From the NCBI RefSeq assembly GCF_005048265.1, contig NZ_SUNH01000008.1, positions 1-64,000 of the forward strand: 64,000 nt of DNA, read 5' to 3'. A model generated the notes under the pieces. It saw nothing but the letters and a program-made list of their open reading frames with translations. It did not search any database and was not told the DNA's origin. This document shows positions 53,243 through 61,903 of this stretch, one piece after another; the first letter of the stretch is position 1; the number at the start of each line of letters is the position of its first letter. The DNA comes from Paracoccus hibiscisoli (lineage in GTDB: Bacteria > Pseudomonadota > Alphaproteobacteria > Rhodobacterales > Rhodobacteraceae). A program made the position numbers and the translations under genes.

Positions 53243-56200
53243 TGCGGATCCGGCGCCTGTCCCTGGAGCGTTTCGGCCATTTCACCGACCGCACATTCGA
53301 TTTCGGACCCGCGGGCGATCGGCCTGATTTCCACATCGTCTACGGGCCCAATGAGGCGGGGAAGACCACCACGATGGAGGCCGCGCTGCGGCTGTTCTAC
53401 GGCTTTCCGCTGCGCGAGGATTATGCCTTCAAGCACGCCCGCAGCAATCTGCAGGTCTCGGCCACGCTGGAGATCGGCGGTGCGACGCGGCACTTCACCC
53501 GCCTGCCCAAGCGCAGCGGCTCTCTGGTCGATGAGACGGGCACGGCGCTGCCGGAAACCGCGCTGTCCGCGCATCTGGCCGGGCTGTCGCAGGACGATTA
53601 TCGCAGACTTCTGTGCCTGGATGACGACACGATCGTCAGCGGCGGAGAAGAGATCGCCAACGCTCAGGGCGATATCGGCCGGCTGCTGTTCTCGGCCGCG
53701 GCGGGGGTCGCCGATCTCAGCGGCGTTCTGGATGGGGTCCGGGACCAGGCCGACGCGCTGTGGAAGCGGCGGGGCCGGACGACGCGGATGGCCGAACTGA
53801 GGCGTGAACTGGGCGACCTGGACGGGCAGATCAAGGAACGTGATGTCACGGCCAGCGCGTGGAAGGCCCTGAAGAAGGACCTGACCAGGGCGCAGGACAC
53901 AGAGAAGGCCGCGCGCCATGCCCGGGACATGCTGAACGCCGGACGCGCGAAAATCGAGGGACAGAAACGCGCCCTTCCGCTGATGGCCGAGATCGCCGGT
54001 CTTGAGGCCGCCATCGCGCCCTGCGCCGACCTTCCCGCGCAGCTGGACTTTGACCCCGAGCGGCTGACCACGCTGAGCGTTGATCGCGGTGTTGCGCTGC
54101 ACAATGTCGATCGTCTGACCAGGCACTTGACCGCATTGACGGAACGGCGGGGTGGCCTGGCCGTGGACCCGGCCCTGGACGCGCTTGCGACGGCGCTGGA
54201 CGATCTGGAGGATCTGGCCGCCCGGGATCGCGGGGCGCATCTGGACCTGGACCGACGCCTGGACGAGCGGTGCGCCGCCGAGGCGGGCATGACACGGGCC
54301 CTGCACGATCTTGGGGTCGCCTCATCCGGGGCCGACCCGCGGTCCCTTGTCCTGTCGGTGGGGATCATCGCGACACTCGATCAGGCCCGGGAGGCGCTGC
54401 GCGAGGCCATCGCCCACGCGGCGGCGGAAGCACGGGAGGCCGTCGCGCTGCAGCACAGGGTGGACGCGGCCCAAGCGGCGCTGGCCTCCCTGCCCCCGCA
54501 GAAGGACGCGCCCGGGATCGCCGATGTCCTGCTGCGGTTCAATGCGGACGACCTGGCCCCCGCCCATGCCGCAGCGCTGCAGGCCACCGGCGCCGCCCGC
54601 GCCAGGGCTGCGCGGGCGCTGGCGGACCTGGCGTATGGGGCCGCGGTGTTTGACCGCATTCCGGACTGTCCCACATCCCGGATAGCGGCATCGGAATGGG
54701 TCGACCGTCACCGCGCGTTGCGCGCAGACCTGGGCGCGGCCACCACCCGGCGCGACGACCATCTTGCGGATCGCGCGGCCTGCGACGCGCAGGCAGAGGC
54801 CCTGACCCGCAGCAGGACCGTCGTGTCCGACAGCGATGCCAAGGCCCTGCGGGCCGCGCGCGACGAGCAATGGGCAAAGCATCTGGCGGCTTTGGACGGG
54901 CGGACGGCGGCGGCGTTCCACGACGCCCTGCTGCGACACGACGCGGCGACGGATGCCCGGCTTGGGCAGGCCAGCGAACTGGGCCAGCTGCGTCAGATCG
55001 AACAGGCGGCCGCGGAGGCCGAGGCCCGTGCCGCGCAGCGGAGCCAAAGCATCAACGCCCTGCAGGCCGCGATCACGCAGATCGAGGAGGCCGTCAGGGA
55101 CGCGGCCAGGCAGGTCGGCCTTTCGGATGGCCTGTCGCCGCAGGAATGGCTGGCATGGGTGGAACGGCACGTGCAGGCCCGGGACGCCGCCCTCTCGCTG
55201 CGCGAGGCGGAGGATGCCAACCGTCCGGTGCTGGACCGCGGCGCGGCACTGCGGGCCGAGCTGGCGGCGCTTTTGCCCGTCGATCCCGTCGACCTTGGCA
55301 GCGCGCTGAATGCGGCGCGGGCCGTGGCGGACAGGGATCGCGCGCAGCGCGAGACGCGGGCCAAGGCCGAGGATACGCTGCGCCAGGCACAGCGTGATCT
55401 GGCCGGACGACAGGCGCGGCTGGCCACCGCCCAGGGCGCCGAGCGTGCCGCCCGCGACGCATGGCAGCAGCTGGTCGCCGCGCATCTGGGCGGGCTGGTC
55501 TCGGCGGATTGCCTGATGACCACTCTGGACCCGCTGCGCGTCCTGCGCGAGCACGAGGTGGCCCGCGCTGCCGCCGAACAACGCATCAGCGCCATGCAGG
55601 CGGATCAGGCGCGGTTCGCCGACGCGGTCGAGGCTCTGGCCCGGACCCAAGGCATCACGCTTCAGCCGACGGCCGCGCAGACCTATGCGGCGTTGAAGAC
55701 CCTGGCGGATCAGGCGCGGGTCACCCGCGACGCCGCCCAGGGTCTGGACCGGGATATCGACGCGGCCCGGGCTGAGAGGGCCCGCAACCAGGACAGGCTG
55801 CGCGGCATCGATCAGGAGGTTGCGGCGATCGCCACGGTCTTCCCCGATCCCGCGACGCTGACCGATATCGACCTGCTGCGCCAGATCGCGGCCCGGACAC
55901 AGCGGGCCATCGCCGACCGCTCTCTGCTGGCCAGCCGCCAGCGCAGCGTCCTGCTGGAGCTGGGGGCGACCGACATCGCCGCCGCCCGCGACCAGCTGGC
56001 GGGCCTGTCGATGGCGGATGTTGAGGCGGCGCTGCGCAGCAACGGGTCCGACCTTGAGCATGCCGAGACGACGCTGACGCAGGCGATCGAGGCCCGCACC
56101 ACGGCCGAGCGCGCCCTGTCGCAGGTCAAAGGCGACGCCGAGATCGCCGCCCTGGTCGAGCGCAAGGCAACGCTGGAACTGCAGCTGGAGGAAGCCGCCC

Positions 56201-56676
56201 TTCAGCATCTGGAACTGTCACTGGGCCATCGCCTCGCCTCGGATGCGATCCGGCGCTATCGGGACACCCACCGCAGCGGCATGATGACCGCGACCGAGCA
56301 GTGCTTTGCCAGCCTGACGCAGGGCGCCTATCCGTCCCTGTCCACGCAGATCGAGAAGGATAGCGAGATCCTGCTGGCGGTCGACCGGAACGGTGCCAGC
56401 AAGCGTGCCGCGGAAATGTCCAAGGGCACGCGCTTTCAGCTGTATCTGGCGCTGCGGGCGGCCGCGCACGAACAGCTGGTGTCGCAAGGCACAAGGCTGC
56501 CGTTCTTCTGCGACGACATCTTCGAGACCTTTGACGAGGACCGCACCAGCGCCGCCTGCCGCGTCATGGAGGCGATCGGGGGACGGGGGCAGGCGATCTA
56601 TCTGACCCATCACCGCCATGTCGTGGACATCGCCATGTCGGTCTGCGACGTGCAACCGGTCCTCCACGAACTGTAG
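53242..56676 (+). CDS. SbcC-like (YhaN-type) AAA ATPase with long coiled coil
   Basis: An 1144-residue SMC-like ATPase. Walker A GPNEAGKTTT is at residues 35-44; the C-terminal end has MSKGTRFQLYLALR (signature-like) and LPFFCDDIFETFDEDR (Walker B). Between them, about residues 190-1000 are Ala/Arg/Gln/Glu-rich and predicted coiled coil. There is no obvious CxxC zinc hook in the middle, which fits YhaN rather than SbcC/Rad50. With the SbcD-like nuclease it should form a DNA-end processing or repair complex. Confidence 0.88.
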   Translation: MRIRRLSLERFGHFTDRTFDFGPAGDRPDFHIVYGPNEAGKTTTMEAALRLFYGFPLREDYAFKHARSNLQVSATLEIGGATRHFTRLPKRSGSLVDETGTALPETALSAHLAGLSQDDYRRLLCLDDDTIVSGGEEIANAQGDIGRLLFSAAAGVADLSGVLDGVRDQADALWKRRGRTTRMAELRRELGDLDGQIKERDVTASAWKALKKDLTRAQDTEKAARHARDMLNAGRAKIEGQKRALPLMAEIAGLEAAIAPCADLPAQLDFDPERLTTLSVDRGVALHNVDRLTRHLTALTERRGGLAVDPALDALATALDDLEDLAARDRGAHLDLDRRLDERCAAEAGMTRALHDLGVASSGADPRSLVLSVGIIATLDQAREALREAIAHAAAEAREAVALQHRVDAAQAALASLPPQKDAPGIADVLLRFNADDLAPAHAAALQATGAARARAARALADLAYGAAVFDRIPDCPTSRIAASEWVDRHRALRADLGAATTRRDDHLADRAACDAQAEALTRSRTVVSDSDAKALRAARDEQWAKHLAALDGRTAAAFHDALLRHDAATDARLGQASELGQLRQIEQAAAEAEARAAQRSQSINALQAAITQIEEAVRDAARQVGLSDGLSPQEWLAWVERHVQARDAALSLREAEDANRPVLDRGAALRAELAALLPVDPVDLGSALNAARAVADRDRAQRETRAKAEDTLRQAQRDLAGRQARLATAQGAERAARDAWQQLVAAHLGGLVSADCLMTTLDPLRVLREHEVARAAAEQRISAMQADQARFADAVEALARTQGITLQPTAAQTYAALKTLADQARVTRDAAQGLDRDIDAARAERARNQDRLRGIDQEVAAIATVFPDPATLTDIDLLRQIAARTQRAIADRSLLASRQRSVLLELGATDIAAARDQLAGLSMADVEAALRSNGSDLEHAETTLTQAIEARTTAERALSQVKGDAEIAALVERKATLELQLEEAALQHLELSLGHRLASDAIRRYRDTHRSGMMTATEQCFASLTQGAYPSLSTQIEKDSEILLAVDRNGASKRAAEMSKGTRFQLYLALRAAAHEQLVSQGTRLPFFCDDIFETFDEDRTSAACRVMEAIGGRGQAIYLTHHRHVVDIAMSVCDVQPVLHEL

Positions 56677-56726
56677 CACGTCACGGCAGCGGTGCAGAGT
56701 GGGCGGGGACTGCGGTTCGGGTGGAC

Positions 56727-57740
56727 TCAGGCGCTTTCCCGGATGACCAGACGGCCGATGAACTTGCGGTCCAGGTTCGTGGCGTCGGGGCCCTCCAGCA
56801 CATCCACCAGGTAATTCGACATGTCGGTCAGCGGCTGGCGATAGGTGGTCAGCCTGTAATTGGGGCTGGATGCGGCGGGCACATCGTCAAAGCCCACCAC
56901 CGCGATATCGTCGGGGATGCGCAATTGCAGGCGATGCCGGATCGTGTCGATGACCCCAAGCGCCAGCGCGTCATTCTCGCAGACGATGACATCGGGCAAG
57001 GCGCTGACGGGGCGGTCGCGCAGGGTGTCATATGCGACCTCGGCCGCCATGATCGAATCGTAGCGATCCACCGACACCGTCTCGGGCAGGACGCCGAATT
57101 TGCCGTGCCAGACCTCCTGAAAGGTCTCCTTTCTCAGCAGATGCGCCGAGACCGTCCGCGGGCCCGCGACATAGAGGGGGCGCTGATATCCCTTGCCCAG
57201 CACGTATTGGGCGATCTCTCGGGTGGCGGCCTCATCGTCGACAGCGATCGAGATCGTGTCGGGGTTCGACGAGCTGCGCGCAAAGATGATCAGCTTTCGA
57301 AACCGCCGCGCACCCTGCGCCGCAGCCAGAACCTCGTCGTCGAACTGCACCCCGATCAGGATCGTCGCATCGACCCGCCGCTGGCTGGCGTTCAGCAAGG
57401 CGGGGGCCGTGTCCTCGCGGTCCAGCGTGTTGACCAGAAGCGTGTCCCACCCCCGGCTGCGCAGCGCGCGGGTCAGGCGCTCCATCATGACCAGCTTGTG
57501 CGGGTTGGTGAAATCGTCGACCAGCAGCGCCACGAGGTTCGAACGCGTGGAGGCCAGCGCCGCCGCGCTGAGATCGGGGACATAGCCAAGCGTCTGCGCG
57601 GCCGACATGACCTTGGCCCGCGTCTTGGGCGAGATCGAGGCGTCCTTCTTGAAGGCCCGGTTGACCGTCCATCGCGACACGCCGGTCGCCGCGGCGACAT
57701 CGTCAGCGGTCACATTCTCGAAGCCGTCGGATTTCGGCAT
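56727..57740 (-). CDS. LacI-family transcriptional regulator of the inositol operon
   Basis: A 337-residue repressor. The N-terminal LacI helix-turn-helix is TADDVAAATGVSRWTVNRAF followed by the hinge region (TRAKVMSAAQTLGYVPD). A periplasmic-binding-protein-like effector domain follows, with VGFDDVPAASSPNYRLTTYRQP at its end. It is divergent from the inositol dehydrogenase gene; two palindromes in the shared region are the likely operators. The effector is presumably inositol or a catabolite (inference from the operon). Confidence 0.9.
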   Translation of the reverse strand: MPKSDGFENVTADDVAAATGVSRWTVNRAFKKDASISPKTRAKVMSAAQTLGYVPDLSAAALASTRSNLVALLVDDFTNPHKLVMMERLTRALRSRGWDTLLVNTLDREDTAPALLNASQRRVDATILIGVQFDDEVLAAAQGARRFRKLIIFARSSSNPDTISIAVDDEAATREIAQYVLGKGYQRPLYVAGPRTVSAHLLRKETFQEVWHGKFGVLPETVSVDRYDSIMAAEVAYDTLRDRPVSALPDVIVCENDALALGVIDTIRHRLQLRIPDDIAVVGFDDVPAASSPNYRLTTYRQPLTDMSNYLVDVLEGPDATNLDRKFIGRLVIRESA

Positions 57741-57818
57741 GGGGTCTCTCCCTCGTCATGTCGGTCCGGTCTGATACCGCCAAGCATAGGTGTCAACCGG
57801 CCAGATTTCTCACAGAAA

Positions 57819-57830
57819 GCACGCGCGTGC
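57819..57830. promoter_or_regulatory. LacI-type operator, distal
   Basis: GCACGCGCGTGC is a perfect 12-bp palindrome in the region between the divergent lacI-type gene and the inositol dehydrogenase gene. It resembles the second site 23 bases downstream (centre to centre). Confidence 0.6.
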
Positions 57831-57839
57831 AAAAATATC

Positions 57840-57855
57840 TTGCACACGCGTGCAA
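57840..57855. promoter_or_regulatory. LacI-type operator, proximal
   Basis: TTGCACACGCGTGCAA is a near-perfect 16-bp palindrome (only the centre is asymmetric) of the TTGCAC-type half-site common for LacI-family proteins. With the site at 57819 it suggests dimer pairs or a tetramer bound to adjacent faces. Confidence 0.65.
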
Positions 57856-57912
57856 AGGGTGTATTTCTTTCACCAGGCGGACGGGTGAGGCGCCGCGGAT
57901 CGGGGGGATTTG

Positions 57913-58905
57913 ATGCTGAAAGTCGGTTTGCTGGGCGCGGGCAGGATAGGCCATGTCCACGCGGTCAACATCGCGGGCCACATGCGTTCGCAGCTGGTGG
58001 CGGTGTCAGATGTCCATCAGGAGGCCGCCCGGACGCTGGCCGACAGACATGGCGCCGAGGCGCGCACATCCGATGCGATCCTGAACGATCCGGACATCGA
58101 CGCGGCGCTGATCGCCACCTCGACCGACACGCATTCCGACCTGATCGAGGCCGCCGCCCGCGCAGGCAAGGCGGTCCTGTGCGAAAAGCCCGTCGATCTG
58201 TCGCTGGAGCGCGCCCGGGCCTGCCTGCGGTCCGTCCAGAATCTGGGCGTTCCGGTGATGATCGGGTTCAATCGCCGCTTTGACGCGAATTTCGCCGGGC
58301 TCAAGACATCGCTGCGCGCAGGCGATATCGGGCGGCCCGAGCTGCTGTCCATCACCTCGTTCGACCCCGCGCCGCCGCCGGTCGATTACGTCAAGGTGTC
58401 GGGTGGGCTGTTCCGGGACATGATGATCCACGACTTCGACATGTCGAACTTCATCATGGACGCCATGCCCGTATCGGTCCACGCCGTGGGCAGCAGCATC
58501 GTCGACCCCGCGATCGGGGCGGCGGGCGATGTGGATACCGCCGTGGTCACCCTGACCTATGCCGATGGCCGCCTCGCCGTGATCAAGAACAGCCGCCGCG
58601 CGGTCTATGGCTATGACCAGCGGGTCGAGCTGTTGGGCTCGGACGGGCTGCTGCAGGCGGGCAACATGCTGGAGAACACGGTTGTCCGCTCGACCGCGAC
58701 GGGCGTCGTTTCGGGCAAGCCGACCTATTTCTTCCTGGAACGCTACATGGCCGCCTATGCTGCGGAATGGGATGCGTTCCTGGCCGCGTGCCTGGACGGC
58801 GCGCCGGTTCCGGTCACGCTGGCCGACGGCATCGCGGCGCTGGCCATGGCCGAGGCCGCGACCGAATCCGCGCGCACCGGGCGGACGGTGCCGGTGCCCG
58901 GCTGA
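57913..58905 (+). CDS. iolG: Inositol 2-dehydrogenase (Gfo/Idh/MocA family)
   Basis: A 330-residue NAD-dependent dehydrogenase predicted to oxidise myo-inositol to scyllo-inosose. N-terminal cofactor fold GLLGAGRIGHVHAVNI, then CEKPVDLSLERA, and the catalytic-domain KVSGGLFRDMMIHDFDM with the DxxxH-type Asp/His. Start is ATG 57913; the TTG one codon upstream is not needed. Gene order lacI-iolG-ABC-idh-iolC supports inositol metabolism. Stereo-specificity for myo-, scyllo- or chiro-inositol is not readable. Confidence 0.87.
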   Translation: MLKVGLLGAGRIGHVHAVNIAGHMRSQLVAVSDVHQEAARTLADRHGAEARTSDAILNDPDIDAALIATSTDTHSDLIEAAARAGKAVLCEKPVDLSLERARACLRSVQNLGVPVMIGFNRRFDANFAGLKTSLRAGDIGRPELLSITSFDPAPPPVDYVKVSGGLFRDMMIHDFDMSNFIMDAMPVSVHAVGSSIVDPAIGAAGDVDTAVVTLTYADGRLAVIKNSRRAVYGYDQRVELLGSDGLLQAGNMLENTVVRSTATGVVSGKPTYFFLERYMAAYAAEWDAFLAACLDGAPVPVTLADGIAALAMAEAATESARTGRTVPVPG

Positions 58906-58914
58906 CGGAAATAC

Positions 58915-58948
58915 GGGCTGCGCCGCCGGAGGAGCGGCAGCGCAGCCC
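58915..58948 (+). promoter_or_regulatory. Intercistronic hairpin before the sugar-binding gene
   Basis: GGGCTGCGC (58915-58923) pairs perfectly with GCGCAGCCC (58940-58948), with a shorter inner GCCG/CGGC stem. It lies between iolG (stop 58905) and the binding-protein gene (start 59034). It could set the 5' end of a stable transcript for the binding protein or act as a partial terminator. Confidence 0.5.
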
Positions 58949-59033
58949 CACGATATCCGGCAGGGGAGCATGCCGGACCGACGGCGGGGCCATCGCGCCC
59001 CGTTGCGACAACAACCCACAGGGAGGGATGAAC

Positions 59034-59957
59034 ATGAACAGATATGCAGCTTCGGCCGCGGTCGCGGCGCTGATGGCGCTGGCGGCCCCGGCGATGGCAC
59101 AGAACATCATCGTGGTGGCTCATGGTCAGGCGAACGACCCGTTCTGGTCGGTCGTCAAGAACGGTGCGGCCCTGGCGGGCGAGCATACCGGCGCCACCGT
59201 CGATTTCCGCGCCCCCGAGATCTTTGACATGGTCGCCATGAGCCAGCTGATCGACGCCGCCGTCAACCAGCAGCCCGACGGCCTGGTCGTGTCGATCCCC
59301 GACCCCGACGCGCTTGGCCCCTCGATCCGGCGGGCGGTCGAGGCGGGTATTCCCGTCATCTCGATGAATTCGGGCGCCGATGTCGCCGCCGATCTGGGCG
59401 CGCGGCTGCATGTGGGTCAGTCAGAATATGACGCGGGCGTCGCCGCGGGCGAACGTCTGGCCGAGCTGGGCGGCACCAAGGGCATCTGCGTCAACCAAGA
59501 GGTCGGCAATGTCAGCCTGGATCAGCGCTGCGCGGGCTTTGCCGAAGGCTTTGGCAACCCGGTCAACGTCATCCCGACCCAGAACGACCCGACCGAGGTG
59601 CAGGCCCGTGTCCGCGCCGCCCTGGAATCCGACCCCGAGGTGGACACCGTCCTGGGCCTGGGCGCAAGCCTGGTCGGAGAGCCGACCGTGGCCGCCGTCC
59701 AGGCGCTTGGCCGCGACGATGTGCTGATCGCCAGCTTCGATCTGTCGGCGGGCTTCCTCGAGGCCGTGTCCGAAGGCCGCGCCGCATTCGCCATCGACCA
59801 GCAGCAGTATCTGCAGGGCTATCTGCCGGTCACCTTCCTGGCGCTGCATGCGCAATATGGTCTGATGCCGGGCGGCGACGTGCCCTCGGGCCCGAACCTG
59901 GTGATGCAGGAGGCCGCGGGCCAGGTGATCGAGCTGTCCGCCCAGGGCATCCGCTGA
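59034..59957 (+). CDS. Sugar (inositol) ABC transporter substrate-binding protein
   Basis: A 307-residue periplasmic protein. ATG 59034 has a GGGAGGG site 7 bases upstream. Signal peptide MNRYAASAAVAALMALAAPAM, cleavage after AMA. It belongs to the RbsB-like (Peripla_BP_4) family: VVAHGQANDPFWSVVKNGA, ISMNSGADVA, and FAIDQQQYLQGYLPV. The operon makes inositol the likely ligand. It is followed by a 9-bp hairpin, as are the other binding-protein genes here. Confidence 0.9.
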   Translation: MNRYAASAAVAALMALAAPAMAQNIIVVAHGQANDPFWSVVKNGAALAGEHTGATVDFRAPEIFDMVAMSQLIDAAVNQQPDGLVVSIPDPDALGPSIRRAVEAGIPVISMNSGADVAADLGARLHVGQSEYDAGVAAGERLAELGGTKGICVNQEVGNVSLDQRCAGFAEGFGNPVNVIPTQNDPTEVQARVRAALESDPEVDTVLGLGASLVGEPTVAAVQALGRDDVLIASFDLSAGFLEAVSEGRAAFAIDQQQYLQGYLPVTFLALHAQYGLMPGGDVPSGPNLVMQEAAGQVIELSAQGIR

Positions 59958-59965
59958 TCCGCTGC

Positions 59966-59987
59966 GGGCGGGCGTCCGCGCCCGCCC
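59966..59987 (+). promoter_or_regulatory. Intercistronic hairpin after the sugar-binding gene
   Basis: GGGCGGGCG and CGCCCGCCC form a perfect 9-bp stem with a 4-base TCCG loop, 9 bases after the binding-protein stop and 32 bases before the permease start. No U-tract. Confidence 0.65.
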
Positions 59988-60018
59988 CATCCGACCGACA
60001 GCAGAGGGGAACCGACCC

Positions 60019-61125
60019 ATGGCCACGCAAGCCGCCGCATCCGCGGACGAACGGATCAAGACCGAATCCATCACCACGCGCCTGATGAAGCGGCCCGAAC
60101 TGGGGGCCATCGGCGGGGTGATCCTAGTCACCATCTTCTTTCTGTTCACCGCCAGCCCATCGATGTTCACCCTGGCGGGCATCATGAATTTCCTGACCCC
60201 CGCCGCCCAGCTGGGCATCCTGGGGATCGCCGCCGCCATGCTGATGATCGGCGGAGAGTTCGACCTGTCCATCGGCTCGATGGTGGCCTTCGCGGGCATG
60301 ATCTTTGGCGTGCTGGTCGTGAACATGGGCCTGCCGCTGATCCTGGCCATTCCGCTGACCATGGGCTTTGCCGCACTGGTGGGGGCGGCCAACGGCGCCA
60401 TCGTGCTGCGCACCGGGCTGCCCAGCTTCATCGTGACGCTGGCCTTCCTGTTCATCCTGCGCGGCGCCTCGCTGGTCGGGCTGAAGGTCTTTACCGGCGG
60501 CGCGACCCAGCTGCGCGGCGTGCGTGACGCGGTGGCGGCCGACTGGCTGACGCCGCTCTTTTCGGGCCATGCCTTCGGCGGTCTGTTCCGCTGGATGGCC
60601 GATCATGGCTGGACGGCCAAGCTGGCATCGGGGACGCCCGCCGTGCCGGGGATTCCGGTGTCGATCCTGTGGTTCGTGGCGGTCACGCTGATCGCGACCT
60701 TCGTGCTGCTGCGCACGCCCGCGGGCAACTGGATCTTTGCCACCGGCGGCGACAAGAACGCCGCCAGCAATTCCGGCGTGCCGGTGCGGCGGGTCAAGAT
60801 CTCGCTGTTCATGCTGACCGCCTGCGCGGCGGCGCTGGTCGCGATCATCACCGTTATCGACACCGGGTCCACCGATGCGCGGCGCGGCTTCATGAAGGAA
60901 TTCGAGGCGATCATCGCCGCCGTCATCGGGGGCTGCCTGCTGACGGGGGGCTACGGCTCGGCCATCGGCGCGTTCTTCGGGGCGATCATCTTCGGCATGG
61001 TCACCATCGGGCTGACCTATACCGGGTTCGACCAGGACTGGTTCCAGGTCTTTCTGGGCGGCATGCTGCTGCTGGCGGTGGTCTTCAACAACGTCATCCG
61101 CAAACGCGTGACCGGGGAGCGCTGA
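60019..61125 (+). CDS. Sugar ABC transporter permease (RbsC/IatP-like)
   Basis: A 368-residue inner-membrane permease of the BPD_transp_2 family with about 10 helices. LGIAAAMLMIGGEFDLSIGS is the diagnostic motif of the family, and FVLLRTPAGNWIFATGGDKN the cytoplasmic loop toward the ATPase. GAGGGGAA ribosome site. It forms a homodimeric channel for the sugar. Confidence 0.92.
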   Translation: MATQAAASADERIKTESITTRLMKRPELGAIGGVILVTIFFLFTASPSMFTLAGIMNFLTPAAQLGILGIAAAMLMIGGEFDLSIGSMVAFAGMIFGVLVVNMGLPLILAIPLTMGFAALVGAANGAIVLRTGLPSFIVTLAFLFILRGASLVGLKVFTGGATQLRGVRDAVAADWLTPLFSGHAFGGLFRWMADHGWTAKLASGTPAVPGIPVSILWFVAVTLIATFVLLRTPAGNWIFATGGDKNAASNSGVPVRRVKISLFMLTACAAALVAIITVIDTGSTDARRGFMKEFEAIIAAVIGGCLLTGGYGSAIGAFFGAIIFGMVTIGLTYTGFDQDWFQVFLGGMLLLAVVFNNVIRKRVTGER

Positions 61126-61126
61126 G

Positions 61127-61903
61127 ATGTCCGATCCGATCATCCAGATGCAGGGCATCAAGAAGCACTTCGGCAATGTGATCGCCCTGAACGGCGTTAC
61201 CTTCGACGTGCGCCCCGGCGAGTGCCATTGCCTGCTGGGCGACAATGGCGCGGGCAAGTCGACCTTCATCAAGACCATGTCGGGCGTCCACAAGCCGACC
61301 GAGGGGACGATCACCTTCGAGGGCCGCCCGATGGAATTCTCCAGCCCGCGCGACGCGATGGAGGCGGGCATCGCCACGGTCTTTCAGGATCTGGCCATGA
61401 TCCCGCTGATGAGCGTCACGCGCAATTTCTTCATGGGGCGTGAACCGACCGTGGGTCGTTTCATCAAGCGCTTTGACATCGAGACCGCGAACCGCATCAC
61501 GATGGAGAAGATGCGCCAGATGGGCATCAACCTGCGCGCGCCCGATCAGGCGGTGGGCACGCTGTCGGGCGGCGAACGCCAGACCGTGGCCATCGCGCGG
61601 GCCGTCCATTTCGGCGCCAAGGTGCTGATCCTGGACGAACCGACCAGCGCGCTTGGCGTGCGCCAGACCTCGAACGTGCTGGCGACCATCGCGCGGGTCC
61701 GGTCGCAGGGCGTGGGCATGGTCTTCATCAGCCACAACGTGCGCCATGCGCTGGCGGTGGGCGACCGCTTTACCGTGCTGAACCGCGGCCAGACCCTGGG
61801 CACCGCCAATCGCGGTGAGATCGACGCCGCCGAATTGCAGGACCTGATGGCCGGCGGGCAGGAGCTGGCGACCCTCGAAGGCAGCCTGGGGGGGACGATC
61901 TGA
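61127..61903 (+). CDS. Sugar ABC transporter ATP-binding protein (single domain)
   Basis: A 258-residue ATPase with one nucleotide-binding domain rather than the usual fused pair of ribose-type systems. Walker [11 protein letters not shown]-loop [10 protein letters not shown], signature [15 protein letters not shown] and Walker [13 protein letters not shown]. In the Walker B extension the usual Leu/Ser-Ala-Leu-Asp ends in Gly, a feature also seen in inositol/fructose-type single-domain ATPases. It would act as a homodimer. Stop overlaps the next start as TGATG. Confidence 0.9.
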   Translation: MSDPIIQMQGIKKHFGNVIALNGVTFDVRPGECHCLLGDNGAGKSTFIKTMSGVHKPTEGTITFEGRPMEFSSPRDAMEAGIATVFQDLAMIPLMSVTRNFFMGREPTVGRFIKRFDIETANRITMEKMRQMGINLRAPDQAVGTLSGGERQTVAIARAVHFGAKVLILDEPTSALGVRQTSNVLATIARVRSQGVGMVFISHNVRHALAVGDRFTVLNRGQTLGTANRGEIDAAELQDLMAGGQELATLEGSLGGTI

